Positions 1 to 9,919 of a stretch of 64,000 nt of DNA are shown here, piece by piece (the stretch's first letter is position 1; the number at the start of each line of letters is the position of its first letter). Location: contig JANYJY010000022.1 of NCBI GenBank assembly GCA_025358295.1, positions 62,001 through 126,000 of the forward strand, read 5' to 3'. This stretch comes from Gammaproteobacteria bacterium (GTDB lineage Bacteria; Pseudomonadota; Gammaproteobacteria; Steroidobacterales; Steroidobacteraceae). The translations under genes were made by a program, and so were the position numbers. Under the pieces are notes generated by a model. It was given only the letters and a program-made list of their open reading frames with translations. It was not told where the DNA came from and made no database searches.

Positions 1-1073
1 ATTGTCGCCAGCGCCTCGGGAGTGTTGAAATCGTCATCCATGGCTTCGCGGAACTGTCCCATCCATTCCGCATTGACGGCTCCGGAGGTGCCCGCCTCCT
101 TCAGCGCGCGGTAGAGGCCCAGCAAGGTCTCATCCGCCTGCGTGAGCTGCACCGAGGAGTAATTAATGGGCCCCCGATAATGGCTGCTCAATAAAAAGAA
201 TCGCAGAACTTCCGGATCGCGCAGCGTCTTCAGCACCTCGCGCACAGTGAAGAAATTGCCGAGAGACTTCGACATCTTCTCGTCATTCACGCGCACGAAA
301 CCATTGTGCATCCAGACGTTCACGAACGGCGTACCGCAGGCACAGACGGACTGGGCGATTTCGTTCTCATGGTGGGGGAACTTCAAATCTTCGCCGCCGC
401 CGTGCAGATCGAAATAGCTGCCGAGCACGCTGGTCGACATGGCCGAACACTCGATGTGCCAGCCGGGGCGGCCCTCGCCCCAGGGCGATGCCCAGGAAGG
501 TTCGCCCGGCTTTGCATGCTTCCAGAGCACGAAATCCAAGGGATCCAGCTTGGCGTCGTCCACCTGCACGCGCGAGCCGGAGCGCAAATCGTCGATCTTC
601 TTGCCTGACAGAAGACCGTAGGCGGGGAACTTTCGCACCGAGAACATGACGTCGTTGTTGTGGGCCACATAGGCGAAGCCCTTGTCGATCAGGGTCTGTG
701 TCATGGCGATGATCTGGCCGATGTACTGCGTGGCGCGTGGCTCCACGTCCGGCGGCTGCAATCCCAGGGTCGCGCAATCCTCGTGCATGGCCGCGGTGAA
801 GCGGCCCGCGAGGTCGGCCCAGTTCTCGCCATTGGCGGCGGCGCGCTCGATGATCTTGTCGTCTATGTCCGTCACGTTGCGCACATAGGTGACCGCATAT
901 CCCAGTGAGCGCAGATAGCGCTGAATGAGATCGAATACGGTCAGCATGCGCGCATGCCCGACATGGATGTAGTCGTAGTTCGTCATTCCGCACACATACA
1001 TGCGGACTTCGTTAGGACGCAGCGGTTTGAACTCTTGCTTCTCGCCCGTGAGTGAATTATGTATTTTGAGCAT
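1..1073 (-). CDS. cysS: Cysteinyl-tRNA synthetase, C-terminal part beyond the window
   Basis: Class I aminoacyl-tRNA synthetase that charges tRNA-Cys in the cytosol. Translating the minus strand from the ATG at 1073 gives a start [15 protein letters not shown], then the HIGH-type motif in [11 protein letters not shown] and, near position 280, the KMSKS loop in [11 protein letters not shown]. The segment WHIECSAMS, with its zinc-binding Cys and His, is also present. About 357 residues are visible of the roughly 460 usual for the family; the C-terminal anticodon-binding part lies outside the window. The start overlaps the end of gltX by 17 bases, so the two synthetases are probably co-transcribed and translationally linked. 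The neighbourhood cysS/cyclophilin/lpxH matches the E. coli order, with gltX as an extra gene. The identification is firm. Confidence 0.95.
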   Translation of the reverse strand, partial: MLKIHNSLTGEKQEFKPLRPNEVRMYVCGMTNYDYIHVGHARMLTVFDLIQRYLRSLGYAVTYVRNVTDIDDKIIERAAANGENWADLAGRFTAAMHEDCATLGLQPPDVEPRATQYIGQIIAMTQTLIDKGFAYVAHNNDVMFSVRKFPAYGLLSGKKIDDLRSGSRVQVDDAKLDPLDFVLWKHAKPGEPSWASPWGEGRPGWHIECSAMSTSVLGSYFDLHGGGEDLKFPHHENEIAQSVCACGTPFVNVWMHNGFVRVNDEKMSKSLGNFFTVREVLKTLRDPEVLRFFLLSSHYRGPINYSSVQLTQADETLLGLYRALKEAGTSGAVNAEWMGQFREAMDDDFNTPEALAT

Positions 1074-2460
1074 GGGACTCAAGGCGGCGGCGCGCAGTCT
1101 CCGGAGACATGAGCTTGAGGAGGGGGCCCAGTTCGGGGCCATGCGCCTGACCGGTCAATGCCACTCGCAGCGGCATGAACAGCCCCGCGCCCTTGCGGCC
1201 CGTGCGCTCTTTCAAGAGTTTGGTCAGCTGGTTCAGATCCGACCGAGACTGGTCGAATGCAGCGGCGGCCGCGGCGAAAAACTCCGGTCCGGCCGCCGCA
1301 ACGATGCTTAGCTCAGCGCTTCCCAGAGGCGGCAGGTCACCGCGCACCACGGCCCGCCACGGCGCGGCATCTGCTGGCAGCACCACATTGTGGCGGACCA
1401 ACTCGATGAACTCGGCCGAGTCATCGGCTCCCAACCAGCGGCCGAATTGCGCGGCCGACATCCGCTCCACCGTCTCTTTTTGCCAGTGCGCCAATTGAGT
1501 CTCGTCGAATCGCGCCGGCGCGCGGCCCAAATGTTCCGGACGGAAATGCGCCGGCATGTCGGCCTCCGGCAGCCAGCCGTCAATGTCGCTCGCGTGCCCC
1601 AGGCGGAACAGGTGATTGAGTATGGCGGCAGGCAAAAATCCACGCTCGCGAAATTCCTGGGCGCTCGTGCTGCCGTGGCGCTTCGACAGCGGCGCGCCGT
1701 CCGCCCCCACCAACAAGCCCACATGACCGTAGCCGGGGCGGCGCATGTCCAATGCGTCCAGCAGCATGAGCTGGCGCGGCGTATTGGTGAGGTGATCGTC
1801 GCCGCGTAACACCTGCGTGACGCCCATCACGGAGTCATCGACGGCATTGCAAAAGAAAAATGCCGCCGTGCCGATGTCGCGACGGATGATGAAGTCGCCG
1901 ATGTCGTTGGATGCGAATCGTTGCGCACCGTGCACCACGTCGGTGAACTCGATGACCTGATCGTTCGGCACGGCGAACCGCAGCGTCGGCTTCAGGCCCC
2001 GAGTCTCGCGCTCCGCGCGCTGCGCAGCCGATAGATGACGGCAGGTCCCTGCATATCGCGGCGGCTTGCCCGACATGCGCTGCAGTTTGCGCGACAGCTC
2101 AAGATCCTCCGGCGCGCAATAACAGGGATAGGCTCGGCCGTTCGCCTCCAGCGTGTCATACAAGGTTCGATAGAATTCGCCGCGCTCCGCCTGCGAATAG
2201 GGCGCCGCCGGACCGCCGACATCGGGCCCCTCGTCCCAGTCCAAACCCAGCCAGCGCATATCGGCCATCAACTCGTCGCGGAAGCGGATCTGGCTGCGCT
2301 CAGCATCGGTATCTTCGATCCGCAAAATAAACCTGCCGCCGCTTTTCCGGGCCCATAAGTGGCTGAAAAAGGCAGTTCTGGCGTTGCCCAGGTGCAAAGA
2401 ACCGGTGGGACTGGGCGCAAACCGTGTGGTAACGCGCGTTAGATCTTTGATTGCGGACAT
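1057..2460 (-). CDS. gltX: Glutamyl-tRNA synthetase
   Basis: Charges tRNA-Glu with glutamate. At 467 residues it has normal family length. The HIGH-type signature is at residues 16-30 ([15 protein letters not shown]), and the KMSKS equivalent is LSKRHGS near residue 255. A zinc-knuckle-like pattern CYC...YAGTC follows residue 110. The HLGN form differs from the HIGG form of the E. coli enzyme. Whether it also misacylates tRNA-Gln (non-discriminating) cannot be read here, because no gatCAB genes are in view. The ATG is 38 bases from the divergent cyclophilin start, so the two genes share a very short promoter region. Downstream, cysS overlaps its last codons. Confidence 0.96.
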   Translation of the reverse strand: MSAIKDLTRVTTRFAPSPTGSLHLGNARTAFFSHLWARKSGGRFILRIEDTDAERSQIRFRDELMADMRWLGLDWDEGPDVGGPAAPYSQAERGEFYRTLYDTLEANGRAYPCYCAPEDLELSRKLQRMSGKPPRYAGTCRHLSAAQRAERETRGLKPTLRFAVPNDQVIEFTDVVHGAQRFASNDIGDFIIRRDIGTAAFFFCNAVDDSVMGVTQVLRGDDHLTNTPRQLMLLDALDMRRPGYGHVGLLVGADGAPLSKRHGSTSAQEFRERGFLPAAILNHLFRLGHASDIDGWLPEADMPAHFRPEHLGRAPARFDETQLAHWQKETVERMSAAQFGRWLGADDSAEFIELVRHNVVLPADAAPWRAVVRGDLPPLGSAELSIVAAAGPEFFAAAAAAFDQSRSDLNQLTKLLKERTGRKGAGLFMPLRVALTGQAHGPELGPLLKLMSPETARRRLESHAQNT

Positions 2461-2498
2461 GTCTCAAGATTATACCCATTCGAGTAGAATCCCGGAGC

Positions 2499-3107
2499 AT
2501 GAAACTACTACTACTCATGATCGGACTGATATCGGCAACCTGCTCTCCCCTGGTTGGCGCCGCTGAAGCGCCCAAAGCCGCGGCGGCGACCGCCGGATCG
2601 GCGACAGCGCCGCAGCTGCGGGTGGTCACGTCATTGGGCAGTTTCACTCTGGAATTGAATGCCGAGCGGGCACCGCTAACCGTGGCGCATTTCCTGAAGT
2701 ACGTCGATCAGGGGCACTACACCGGCACAATCTTTCATCGAGTGATCGCTAACTTCGTCATCCAAGGCGGCGGCTTCGACAGCGACTACAAAATCAGGCC
2801 CGCGCCCAGCAAGGTGGTCAACGAATCCGGCAATGGATTGACTAATCAGCGCGGCACGGTAGGCATGGCGCGCAGCCAGGATCCGCACGGCAGCGATGCT
2901 CAATTTTACGTCAATCTGTACGATAACGAGGCCCTCGACCCGAACAAGACGCGCTGGGGCTACGCGGTCTTCGGCAAAGTCGTTCAAGGCATGGACGTCG
3001 TCGACCAGATCGGCAACGTCGCCACCGGCTCGCGCGGGCCGCTCAAGGAAGATGCGCCGCTGAAGCCCGTGGTCATAGAGCGAATCGAGCGCGTTGCCAA
3101 TCCTTAG
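2499..3107 (+). CDS. Periplasmic cyclophilin-type peptidyl-prolyl isomerase
   Basis: Catalyses cis-trans isomerisation of proline peptide bonds, probably in the periplasm. I chose the ATG at 2499 because it begins a clear signal peptide (MKLLLLMIGLISATCSPLVG, cleavage expected after a nearby Ala). A longer frame from 2451 would put 16 polar residues before it. The cyclophilin fold follows: GSFTLELNAERAP, FHRVIANFVIQGG, QFYVNLYDN and GYAVFGKVVQGMDVVD. The position next to cysS and lpxH is that of E. coli ppiB, but the signal peptide makes the product more like PpiA, so I give no symbol. No well-spaced ribosome site is visible before 2499. Confidence 0.9.
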   Translation: MKLLLLMIGLISATCSPLVGAAEAPKAAAATAGSATAPQLRVVTSLGSFTLELNAERAPLTVAHFLKYVDQGHYTGTIFHRVIANFVIQGGGFDSDYKIRPAPSKVVNESGNGLTNQRGTVGMARSQDPHGSDAQFYVNLYDNEALDPNKTRWGYAVFGKVVQGMDVVDQIGNVATGSRGPLKEDAPLKPVVIERIERVANP

Positions 3108-3147
3108 CCGCTGCCGCCCCTTGGGTCGCGACGGGCGCTAGCCGCAC

Positions 3148-3870
3148 GTGGCTACGCTGTTCATCTCGGATTTACATATCGACGCCGCGCGTCCGGCGAT
3201 CACCGAGCAATTTTTGAGCTTCCTCGCGACCGAGGCTCGCCAGGCCGAAGCCTTGTACATTCTCGGCGACCTGTTCGAATCTTGGGTCGGCGACGACGCC
3301 GCCGATTCATCGCAACACGATGCGATCGCCGGATTGAAATCGCTCACTGCGCACGGCGTGCCATGTTTCGTCATGCACGGCAACCGCGACTTTCTGCTGG
3401 CGCAGCAATTCTGCCGGATGAGCGGAGCGCAGATCCTGCCGGATCCGTTGACCGTCACACTTTACGGCGAACCTGTTTTGGTAATGCACGGCGATGCGCT
3501 CTGCACCGATGACCGCGCCTACCAGCAGCTGCGCGCCACGGTGCGGGACGCCGACTGGCAGCGGGAATTTCTCGCCCTCTCGGTTGCTTCGCGCCGCGCG
3601 ATCGCGGGCGCGGCACGCGTCGGCAGCCAAGTTCACACCGCCGCCATGGAATACGCCATCACCGACGTCAACGCGGGCAGCGTCGCCGCCGCCTTGCGCG
3701 GGGCGGGAACCACCACCCTATTGCACGGCCACACTCATCGGCCGGGCATCCATCACTTCGACCTCGACGGCCGCCCCTGTACTCGAATCGTGCTCGGCGA
3801 TTGGTACGACCAAGGCAGCGTGTTGCGATGGGACGGAAACGGTCCCCAGCTGGCGTTCCTGTCGCGCTGA
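3148..3870 (+). CDS. lpxH: UDP-2,3-diacylglucosamine diphosphatase
   Basis: Peripheral inner-membrane enzyme of lipid A synthesis. It cleaves UDP-2,3-diacylglucosamine to lipid X and UMP. The 240-residue protein carries every metal ligand of the calcineurin-like family at the expected positions: D8 and H10 (SDLH), D41 (LGD), N79 (GNRD), H114 (MHGD), and H195 and H197 (HGHTH). The start is GTG, 40 bases after the cyclophilin stop, so the pair probably forms one operon. This shows the organism makes lipid A and therefore has a Gram-negative outer membrane. Confidence 0.96.
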   Translation: MATLFISDLHIDAARPAITEQFLSFLATEARQAEALYILGDLFESWVGDDAADSSQHDAIAGLKSLTAHGVPCFVMHGNRDFLLAQQFCRMSGAQILPDPLTVTLYGEPVLVMHGDALCTDDRAYQQLRATVRDADWQREFLALSVASRRAIAGAARVGSQVHTAAMEYAITDVNAGSVAAALRGAGTTTLLHGHTHRPGIHHFDLDGRPCTRIVLGDWYDQGSVLRWDGNGPQLAFLSR

Positions 3871-3887
3871 AGAGCAGCCCGTCGAGC

Positions 3888-3906
3888 GGCCGCGGCTAGG
3901 GCGGCC
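3888..3906. terminator. Possible bidirectional hairpin between lpxH and miaE
   Basis: A 6-bp perfect stem (GGCCGC at 3888-3893, GCGGCC at 3901-3906) with a 7-base loop lies between the convergent lpxH and miaE genes and overlaps the miaE stop codon. There is no U tract on either side, so this is only a weak terminator candidate. Confidence 0.25.
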
Positions 3907-4507
3907 CGGAGTGAAATCGAAAGACGGGGTCGGATTCTGTAATGAGCTCTGCTTCTAGCTCGGCAAATGCCGCGACGCGCGGCTCCAACGCCACGTCCGC
4001 CCGCTTGGCGGCGCGCCGCGCCAGATCTAGGTACATCTTGTAATGGCGCGCCTCCGCATTGTGCAGGCCTTGAAACAAATCGCTCAAGGGTGCACCGATG
4101 GCCGGCGCCAATGCAGCGAACCGCTCGCAGGAACGCGCTTCGATGAAGGCGCCGCATATCATCAGGTCGACCTCGCGGTGCGGCTCACTTTTTGCGACCA
4201 GACGGCGCAACCGCTCGGCATAGCGACCGGGGCCCAGGCGCTGATGCACCACACCCAAGGCGCCGATCACCTTGGCCACCTGCTCGTAATGGCGCAATTC
4301 CTCGCGGGCGAGGCGCGACATCTTGGCGGTAAGTTCCAGATCCTGCGCATAGGCGAACATCAGCGCGAGCGCGGTCGACGCAGCCTTCTTTTGGCAATTG
4401 GCGTGATCGATCAGCAGCACGTCCCGCGACGCACAAGCCTGCACGACCCATTGCGCGGGAGTGCTCGCGCGCAGCAACGGATGCGCAAAATCCGGGGTGC
4501 GAATCAC
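3896..4507 (-). CDS. miaE: tRNA-(ms2io6A37) hydroxylase
   Basis: Di-iron oxygenase that hydroxylates the isopentenyl group of 2-methylthio-N6-isopentenyladenosine at tRNA position 37. The 203-residue protein shows family signatures LLIDHANCQKKAASTA, REELRHYEQV (the E-x-x-H iron ligands) and CGAFIEARSCERF, plus a second carboxylate/His pair in AEARHYKMYL. The start is GTG and overlaps the upstream kinase stop as GTGA, so translation is probably coupled. MiaE needs the MiaA and MiaB products, which are not in this window. The tie to a Ser/Thr kinase gene is unusual and its meaning is unknown. Confidence 0.93.
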   Translation of the reverse strand: MIRTPDFAHPLLRASTPAQWVVQACASRDVLLIDHANCQKKAASTALALMFAYAQDLELTAKMSRLAREELRHYEQVAKVIGALGVVHQRLGPGRYAERLRRLVAKSEPHREVDLMICGAFIEARSCERFAALAPAIGAPLSDLFQGLHNAEARHYKMYLDLARRAAKRADVALEPRVAAFAELEAELITESDPVFRFHSGPP

Positions 4508-5733
4508 GCGGCAGTCTTGAGCGCCGCAATCGCTTCGAGCAGCGCGTCGGCCGACTGGTAGCGGTCGAGCGGAGATTTGGCGAGAAGGCGCAACAATATC
4601 TCGCGGTAAGCGGCAAACTGCGGCGCGATCTCCGGCAGTTCCGCCCTTTTGTGCTTGTAAATCACTTCCATGGCGGTCGCGCCGGTATAGGGTTTGTGGC
4701 CGGTCAGCATTTCGTAGAACATCACGCCGACGCTGTACAAATCGCTGCGGCCGTCGATTTCCTCGGCATGACCCTGCTCCGGACTCATGTAATACGGCGT
4801 GCCGAAAATCTCCCGCGTACCGGTCAACGACACCTCCAGCTCATTGGCCTTGGCCAGGCCAAAATCGATCAAGCTCAACGACTCGTCGGCGCGCAGCATC
4901 ACATTGGCGGGCTTCAGATCCCGGTGCAGCACCCCTACCGCATGAATCGCGCTGAGCGCACTGGCGATCTGCTCCACGAATTTGAGCGCCGTCGCCGGCA
5001 GCATCGGCGCCTTCATGCGTTGGCGCAGATCGCCGGCGGGAAAATGCTCCATAGCGATATAGGCATGATCGTCGGCAACGCCGAGATCGTAAATACGCAC
5101 AATATTCGGATGTTTGAGCCCCGCGACGATCTCGTATTCCTGCAGGAAGCGGTCGAAACTGACGATGCGCTCGGAAACATCCGGCACTTGGTTGAACACT
5201 TTGAGGACCACCAGGGTGCCGGCGCGTTCGCTCTCGGCCAGATAGATCCTGCACATCCCGCCGCTGCCGACCTGGCGGATGCAGCGGTGGCCTCGAATCA
5301 TCACCGAGCCGAAGCGATATCGGTGTTCGAAATCCGGGTGGGAACGCAGTGCGGAAAGCATCTGCCGATGCTCGCGCGAAGCGGCTTCCACCGCCCGGAT
5401 GAGCCGGTCGCGGTCAATCTTGCGCCCATACACGCGATGCAGGCCGCGAACGGCGGCGGGCTCCGTCTTCGGCGGATCCTCGAGCAGCAGCAACACGATG
5501 GGGGCGAATTCCGGCTTGGCCGTCAAATCGGCCGCCAAGGCCTCCGCGGACTTGGCCGGCGGAACGCCGACGATGACCACCGCATCGAAACCGGCGGCGA
5601 CGAACTGCTCCTCGATGGGATTGTCCGCGGCCAAGCGATGCTCGACGAGCTCAGCCAAGGGCCACTCGATCTCGACATGCTTTCTGACGAGCAATCGATA
5701 TTCGGCGCGCTCTGCGATCACCAGTAGACGCAT
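4504..5733 (-). CDS. Pseudo-receiver/Ser-Thr protein kinase fusion
   Basis: A 409-residue cytosolic protein. Residues 1-120 resemble a response-regulator receiver (start MRLLVIAERAEY). The phospho-acceptor Asp is missing: in FDAVVIVG the site five residues after D50 is Val. It is therefore probably a non-phosphorylated pseudo-receiver. Residues 139-400 form a complete Hanks-type kinase: glycine loop GSGGMCRIY (156-164), K178, helix-C E199, HRDLKPANVML (H270-R271-D272), DFG at 290-292 and the activation-segment tail GTPYYMSPEQ. No membrane segment or PASTA domain is seen. The gene lies 26 bases downstream of purF and overlaps miaE. Substrates are unknown; the neighbours suggest, but do not show, a link to nucleotide or tRNA metabolism. 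Confidence 0.9.
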   Translation of the reverse strand: MRLLVIAERAEYRLLVRKHVEIEWPLAELVEHRLAADNPIEEQFVAAGFDAVVIVGVPPAKSAEALAADLTAKPEFAPIVLLLLEDPPKTEPAAVRGLHRVYGRKIDRDRLIRAVEAASREHRQMLSALRSHPDFEHRYRFGSVMIRGHRCIRQVGSGGMCRIYLAESERAGTLVVLKVFNQVPDVSERIVSFDRFLQEYEIVAGLKHPNIVRIYDLGVADDHAYIAMEHFPAGDLRQRMKAPMLPATALKFVEQIASALSAIHAVGVLHRDLKPANVMLRADESLSLIDFGLAKANELEVSLTGTREIFGTPYYMSPEQGHAEEIDGRSDLYSVGVMFYEMLTGHKPYTGATAMEVIYKHKRAELPEIAPQFAAYREILLRLLAKSPLDRYQSADALLEAIAALKTAA

Positions 5734-5759
5734 GATGCTCGCCAGGCTAGCGCCGGCGG

Positions 5760-7265
5760 CTATCGGACGGACTTGAGCCCACGACCGGCGCCGTCGCGAC
5801 GCTGCTGCTTAGCTTCGTCGGATCGCTCTCCCTGCAGGCGCTTGAGATATTCCTGCGTCACGTCGCCCGTGACGTACTCGCCCGAAAAACACGAGGTGTC
5901 GAATTTCTCGATCTTGGCGTTGTCATGACGGACGGCATGCACCAGATCTTCCAAGTCCTGATAGATCAGCCAATCGGCGCCGATGATGTCGCGAACTTCC
6001 TCGTCTGTATGGCCCGCGGCCACCAGCTCGGACGCATCCGGCATATCGATGCCATACACGTTGGGATAACGGACCGGCGGCGCCGCCGATGCGAAGTACA
6101 CCTTCTTGGCGCCGGCTTCGCGCGCCATATCGATGATTTGCGCGGACGTCGTGCCCCGCACGATCGAATCGTCGACCAGTAGCACGTTCTTGCCGCGGAA
6201 CTCCAGGTCGATGGCGTTCAACTTGCTGCGCACCGACTTCGCACGCTGCTCCTGGCCCGGCATGATAAAGGTGCGCCCGATGTAGCGATTCTTGATGAAG
6301 CCTTCCCGGTATTTGATGCCGAGCAGCTGCGCAACTTGCACGGCGCTGGTGCGGCTGGTGTCCGGAATCGGAATCACGACGTCGATGTCGTGTTCCGGGC
6401 GCTCGCGCTTGATTTTCTCGGCCAGGCGCTCGCCCATGCGCAGGCGCGCCTTGTACACCGAAATATTGTCGATGATGGAGTCGGGCCGCGCGAAGTACAC
6501 GTACTCGAATATGCACGGCGTGTGCCGGGCCATCGCCACGCATTGCTGTGCGTAAAAGCGGCCCAGTTCGTCGATGAACACGGCCTCGCCGGGCGCCACG
6601 TCGCGCACCATGTCGAACCCCAGCATGTCGAGAGCCACGCTCTCGGATGCCAGCATCCACTCAGTGCCCTTCTTGGTCTCGCGCTTGCCGATCACCAGCG
6701 GCCGGATCCCGTTGGGGTCCCGAATTCCCAGGATGCCGTGACCGATCACCATGGCGACCACGGCGTACCCGCCCCGGCAGCGGCGGTATACGGCGTTGGC
6801 GGCCGCGAAAATATCCGCCGGCGTGACGCGGGGCGTACCCACACGCTGCAATTCGGACGCCAGCACATTGAGCAGCACTTCGGAATCGGAACCGGTATTG
6901 AGATGCCGGCGGTCTTCGCGCACCAGCACTTCGGTGAGCTCGCGCGCGTTGGTGAGATTGCCGTTGTGGCCGAGACAGATGCCGTAGGGTGAGTTGACGT
7001 AGAACGGCTGCGCGTCGTTCGCGCTCTCGGCGCCGGCCGTGGGGTAACGAACGTGCCCGATCCCGACATTGCCCTTGAGCTTGAGCATGTGCTTCTGCTG
7101 AAACACATCGCGCACCAGCCCCGAATCCTTGCGCATGAACAGCTCGCCGTTCTCCGAAGTCATGATGCCCGCGGCATCCTGACCTCGGTGCTGCAGCACT
7201 ATCAGCGCGTCATAGATGCGTTGATTGACCGCATTCACGCCCACCATTCCGATGATTCCGCACAT
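5760..7265 (-). CDS. purF: Amidophosphoribosyltransferase
   Basis: First committed step of purine synthesis: PRPP plus glutamine give 5-phosphoribosylamine. The start at 7265 is certain because the mature enzyme must expose Cys immediately after Met (MCGIIG, the N-terminal nucleophile). A GGAG ribosome site lies 7 bases upstream. A longer open frame upstream overlaps cvpA and is not used. The glutaminase domain ([19 protein letters not shown]) is followed by the phosphoribosyltransferase domain with the PRPP loop [13 protein letters not shown]. At 501 residues it has normal length. It sits 14 bases after cvpA, the conserved arrangement. Confidence 0.97.
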   Translation of the reverse strand: MCGIIGMVGVNAVNQRIYDALIVLQHRGQDAAGIMTSENGELFMRKDSGLVRDVFQQKHMLKLKGNVGIGHVRYPTAGAESANDAQPFYVNSPYGICLGHNGNLTNARELTEVLVREDRRHLNTGSDSEVLLNVLASELQRVGTPRVTPADIFAAANAVYRRCRGGYAVVAMVIGHGILGIRDPNGIRPLVIGKRETKKGTEWMLASESVALDMLGFDMVRDVAPGEAVFIDELGRFYAQQCVAMARHTPCIFEYVYFARPDSIIDNISVYKARLRMGERLAEKIKRERPEHDIDVVIPIPDTSRTSAVQVAQLLGIKYREGFIKNRYIGRTFIMPGQEQRAKSVRSKLNAIDLEFRGKNVLLVDDSIVRGTTSAQIIDMAREAGAKKVYFASAAPPVRYPNVYGIDMPDASELVAAGHTDEEVRDIIGADWLIYQDLEDLVHAVRHDNAKIEKFDTSCFSGEYVTGDVTQEYLKRLQGERSDEAKQQRRDGAGRGLKSVR

Positions 7266-7279
7266 GAAGGATCTCCGCC

Positions 7280-7801
7280 CTACCTGGGCCTGACTTTGAC
7301 TCCGGTCAGGCGCTCGAGCTTGGCCCAAGGTTCGCCTTTCTCGCCGACCATGGCCCGCAGCCAATCGCCGACTGTCTCACCGTAGGGAACCAATTTCGAT
7401 CGGTTCCACCACTCTTCGTGATTCAAATGCAGCAACTCGCCGCCGATGGCGATCAAGCCGACGAGAACCATGCCGCGCACGATTCCAAATAAGAGTCCTA
7501 TCACCCGATCTATCGGCCCCAGGCCGACACTGCGCGTGAAATAGCCCAGAATCAGGCCGACGACCCAGCCAACCAGGAGCACCAACACCAGAATGACCAA
7601 GCGGCCAACCCACGGCGCGATGTTCGGATCGGCAAGTAGACCGCCCAGGTGGGGCTCAACGACCGGGCCGATTTTCCACGCCGCCCAAATGGCAAGGATC
7701 CAGAAAACCACGGACACCGCTTCTCGAACGAATCCGCGCAGCAACCCGACGATGGTCGAACCCAGCAGAACCAAAATGATAAAGACGTCGGCTCCGGTCA
7801 A
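7280..7801 (-). CDS. cvpA: CvpA family inner-membrane protein
   Basis: Integral membrane protein with about four hydrophobic segments ([69 protein letters not shown]). In E. coli it is needed for colicin V production and envelope robustness; its biochemical role is unsettled. I place the start at the TTG at 7801 because L-T-G-A-D-V-F aligns with the usual M-N-x-x-D start and GGAAGAGG lies just upstream. An ATG at 7867 would add 22 basic residues not typical of the family. Its place between dedD and purF is classical. Confidence 0.9.
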   Translation of the reverse strand: MTGADVFIILVLLGSTIVGLLRGFVREAVSVVFWILAIWAAWKIGPVVEPHLGGLLADPNIAPWVGRLVILVLVLLVGWVVGLILGYFTRSVGLGPIDRVIGLLFGIVRGMVLVGLIAIGGELLHLNHEEWWNRSKLVPYGETVGDWLRAMVGEKGEPWAKLERLTGVKVRPR

Positions 7802-7936
7802 TCTGCCTCTTCCCAGGCGCTTCGCGCCACTTTCGACGAGGCCGCAGCGGCCGCGTCCGTTAATCATCTTTCGGACCGGAACATTCTACCGGAGCACCGC
7901 AGGCGCTGTGGTGAAACGAGCGTCACAAACCCCAAA

Positions 7937-8560
7937 TCAACGTGCCGGGGCCACCAAACTTGAGGCAAACCCTGACGCCTTGAGCTTCACCATGGTCTGG
8001 GCGGCGGATCCGCGATCCACCATGGGTCCGATGCGCACTCGGTAGCGCGCCGCTGCTGCGGAGCCTCCCGACACCACATAGGCCGAATAACCCTGCGCCT
8101 TTAATTGGCGCACCAATTTATCGGCGTTCGCGTGGCTCGCGAAGCTACCCAACTGCACGGACCAGGAATGTGCCGCGGGCGTCGCTTTTGCCACCGTCGA
8201 AGTCGATTTGGGGGCCGCCGCCACCGTTTCAACCGGCGCCGGCGATTCAACCGCCGCCCGTGTGGCAGAAGGCGCAGCGGGCAGTACCTCCTCCGCAGAA
8301 CCAGGTGAGGAAGCCGTGGAGGCTGCTGTGGCCGAGACTGGCGCGGCTGAGGCCGGCGCTTCGGCGACAGGCTCCGCCACCGGCGCCCTGGCAGTGGTCA
8401 AATCCACGGTGACGTTGCGAATCGGCTCCGGCACGCTCACGGGCAGAGTCGGGCCGGCGGGCACCGGCGCGGGACCGGACAGGAATTCCGGCACAATCAA
8501 TACGATGAGAAGCACCAAGATGGATGCGCCGACCAGACGTTCTTTGACGCGACGATCCAT
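7937..8560 (-). CDS. dedD: SPOR-domain cell-division protein, DedD type
   Basis: A 207-residue protein with a short cytoplasmic N-terminus (MDRRVKERLVG), one membrane anchor (ASILVLLIVLIVPEFL), a long Pro/Ala/Ser-rich periplasmic linker (about residues 30-125) and a C-terminal SPOR domain (SWSVQLGSFASHANADKLV to the end). SPOR domains bind denuded septal peptidoglycan glycans, so the protein should localise to the division site. The ATG at 8560 lies 13 bases after the folC stop. Gene order folC-dedD-cvpA supports the symbol. Confidence 0.9.
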   Translation of the reverse strand: MDRRVKERLVGASILVLLIVLIVPEFLSGPAPVPAGPTLPVSVPEPIRNVTVDLTTARAPVAEPVAEAPASAAPVSATAASTASSPGSAEEVLPAAPSATRAAVESPAPVETVAAAPKSTSTVAKATPAAHSWSVQLGSFASHANADKLVRQLKAQGYSAYVVSGGSAAAARYRVRIGPMVDRGSAAQTMVKLKASGFASSLVAPAR

Positions 8561-8573
8561 GGTGAGTAAGGCC

Positions 8574-9905
8574 TTAAACGTTAGTGGCTTGAGGCGCCGC
8601 AGTATATTCGGGAAGTGCGCTCGTTGGCAGCAAGTCGTGCGCCTCGAGCCAATCGAGCGCGGGCCCGACGACGTGAAATGAACCGAAGACGACGATTCGA
8701 TCGGCGCGATTGTCGTGAGTCGAGGCGGCAGCGCATCCCGCCGCGATACTGTCCCTGGCATCGACAGGCGCCGTGACTTGGCTTGCGACCATCTGCGCCA
8801 ACGCGGCCCCGCTGCGGCCGCGCTCGCCGTCGGTGGATACGCACCACCAGGCATCGACACAGTCGCGCAGCTCCGCCACCACCGCCGCGGCATCCTTATC
8901 GGCCAAGATTCCGCAAACGACCAGAGTTCGCCCGGCGCTCGGGTGATCGCGCAGATTGCAGGCCAGCACCCGCGCGGCGGCTGGGTTGTGCGCAACATCC
9001 AAAATCCAAGTGGGTGTACCCGGGGTCGCCGGAGCAATCACCTGAAATCGCCCGATCAGCCGCAGCTCACGAAGTCCCCCGGCGACCGCAGTGGCCGGTA
9101 TCACCAGCTGGCCGTCAATCTCTTCGAGCGCCGCGATGGCCGTCGCGGCATTCGCGTACTGCGCGCTGCCCAGCAGAGCTGGCGCCGGCAGATGCGCCAA
9201 ATCCCAGCGGCTGCCGCGGTAGCGCCAGTGGTCGCCCGCGCGACTATAAGAATACTCGACGCCCGGGCACTTCAGGGGCGCCCCAAGCGCGCGTGCGCGC
9301 TCCTCGATGACGCCGGGCATCTCGGGGTTGCCCAATACGGCCGTGCGACCGGCGCGGAATATTCCGGCCTTCTCGCGCCCAATGGCCTCCAGCGTGTTGC
9401 CCAGGTATTCCTGATGATCGAATCCGATGCTGACGATCACCGCTACGCTGGGATCGACCACATTGACCGCATCCAGGCGGCCGCCCATGCCGACTTCAAG
9501 CACCCACGCGTCGAGCCGCGCGGCCTCGAACACCAACAATGCAGCAAGCGTATTGAACTCGAAAAAGGTCAGGCCCACAGCGCCGCGCGCGGCCTCGATT
9601 CGCTCGAAAGCCGACACCAACTCCGCGGCGTCGACCAGTCGCCCGTGAATCTGGATCCGTTCGCGATAGTCGCGCAAATGCGGCGACGTAAAGGTGCCCA
9701 CGCGGTAGCCTGCGGCGCCCATGATGGCCGTGCAATAGCCGCTCACGGAGCCCTTGCCGTTGGTGCCGGCCACGGTAATGACCGGAACCTTCGGCTGACG
9801 CCAGCCGAGGCGGCCGAGAACCTGCAAAAGACGCTCCAGACCGAGATCGATGGCCTGCGGGTGTACCTGCGATTGGTAAGCCAGCCACTGCTCGAGACTC
9901 GACAT
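8574..9905 (-). CDS. folC: Bifunctional folylpolyglutamate/dihydrofolate synthase
   Basis: Adds glutamate to dihydropteroate and to folates. The protein has 443 residues from the ATG at 9905. The ATP loop TVAGTNGKGSVSGYC lies near residues 43-57, followed by the Mur-ligase-type segments TSPHLRDYRERI, LEVGMGGRLDAVN and DVAHNPAAARVL. A longer open frame runs upstream into accD territory, but homology begins at MSSLEQWLAYQSQ. It lies 14 bases after accD in the conserved accD-folC-dedD order. Confidence 0.95.
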   Translation of the reverse strand: MSSLEQWLAYQSQVHPQAIDLGLERLLQVLGRLGWRQPKVPVITVAGTNGKGSVSGYCTAIMGAAGYRVGTFTSPHLRDYRERIQIHGRLVDAAELVSAFERIEAARGAVGLTFFEFNTLAALLVFEAARLDAWVLEVGMGGRLDAVNVVDPSVAVIVSIGFDHQEYLGNTLEAIGREKAGIFRAGRTAVLGNPEMPGVIEERARALGAPLKCPGVEYSYSRAGDHWRYRGSRWDLAHLPAPALLGSAQYANAATAIAALEEIDGQLVIPATAVAGGLRELRLIGRFQVIAPATPGTPTWILDVAHNPAAARVLACNLRDHPSAGRTLVVCGILADKDAAAVVAELRDCVDAWWCVSTDGERGRSGAALAQMVASQVTAPVDARDSIAAGCAAASTHDNRADRIVVFGSFHVVGPALDWLEAHDLLPTSALPEYTAAPQATNV

Positions 9906-9919
9906 GGCGGGAACGGCCT

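Noticed and set aside
7801-7867. Longer cvpA reading frame from the ATG at 7867.
   Set aside because: Adds a basic N-terminus unlike the family, with a poor ribosome site. The TTG at 7801 aligns with family starts.
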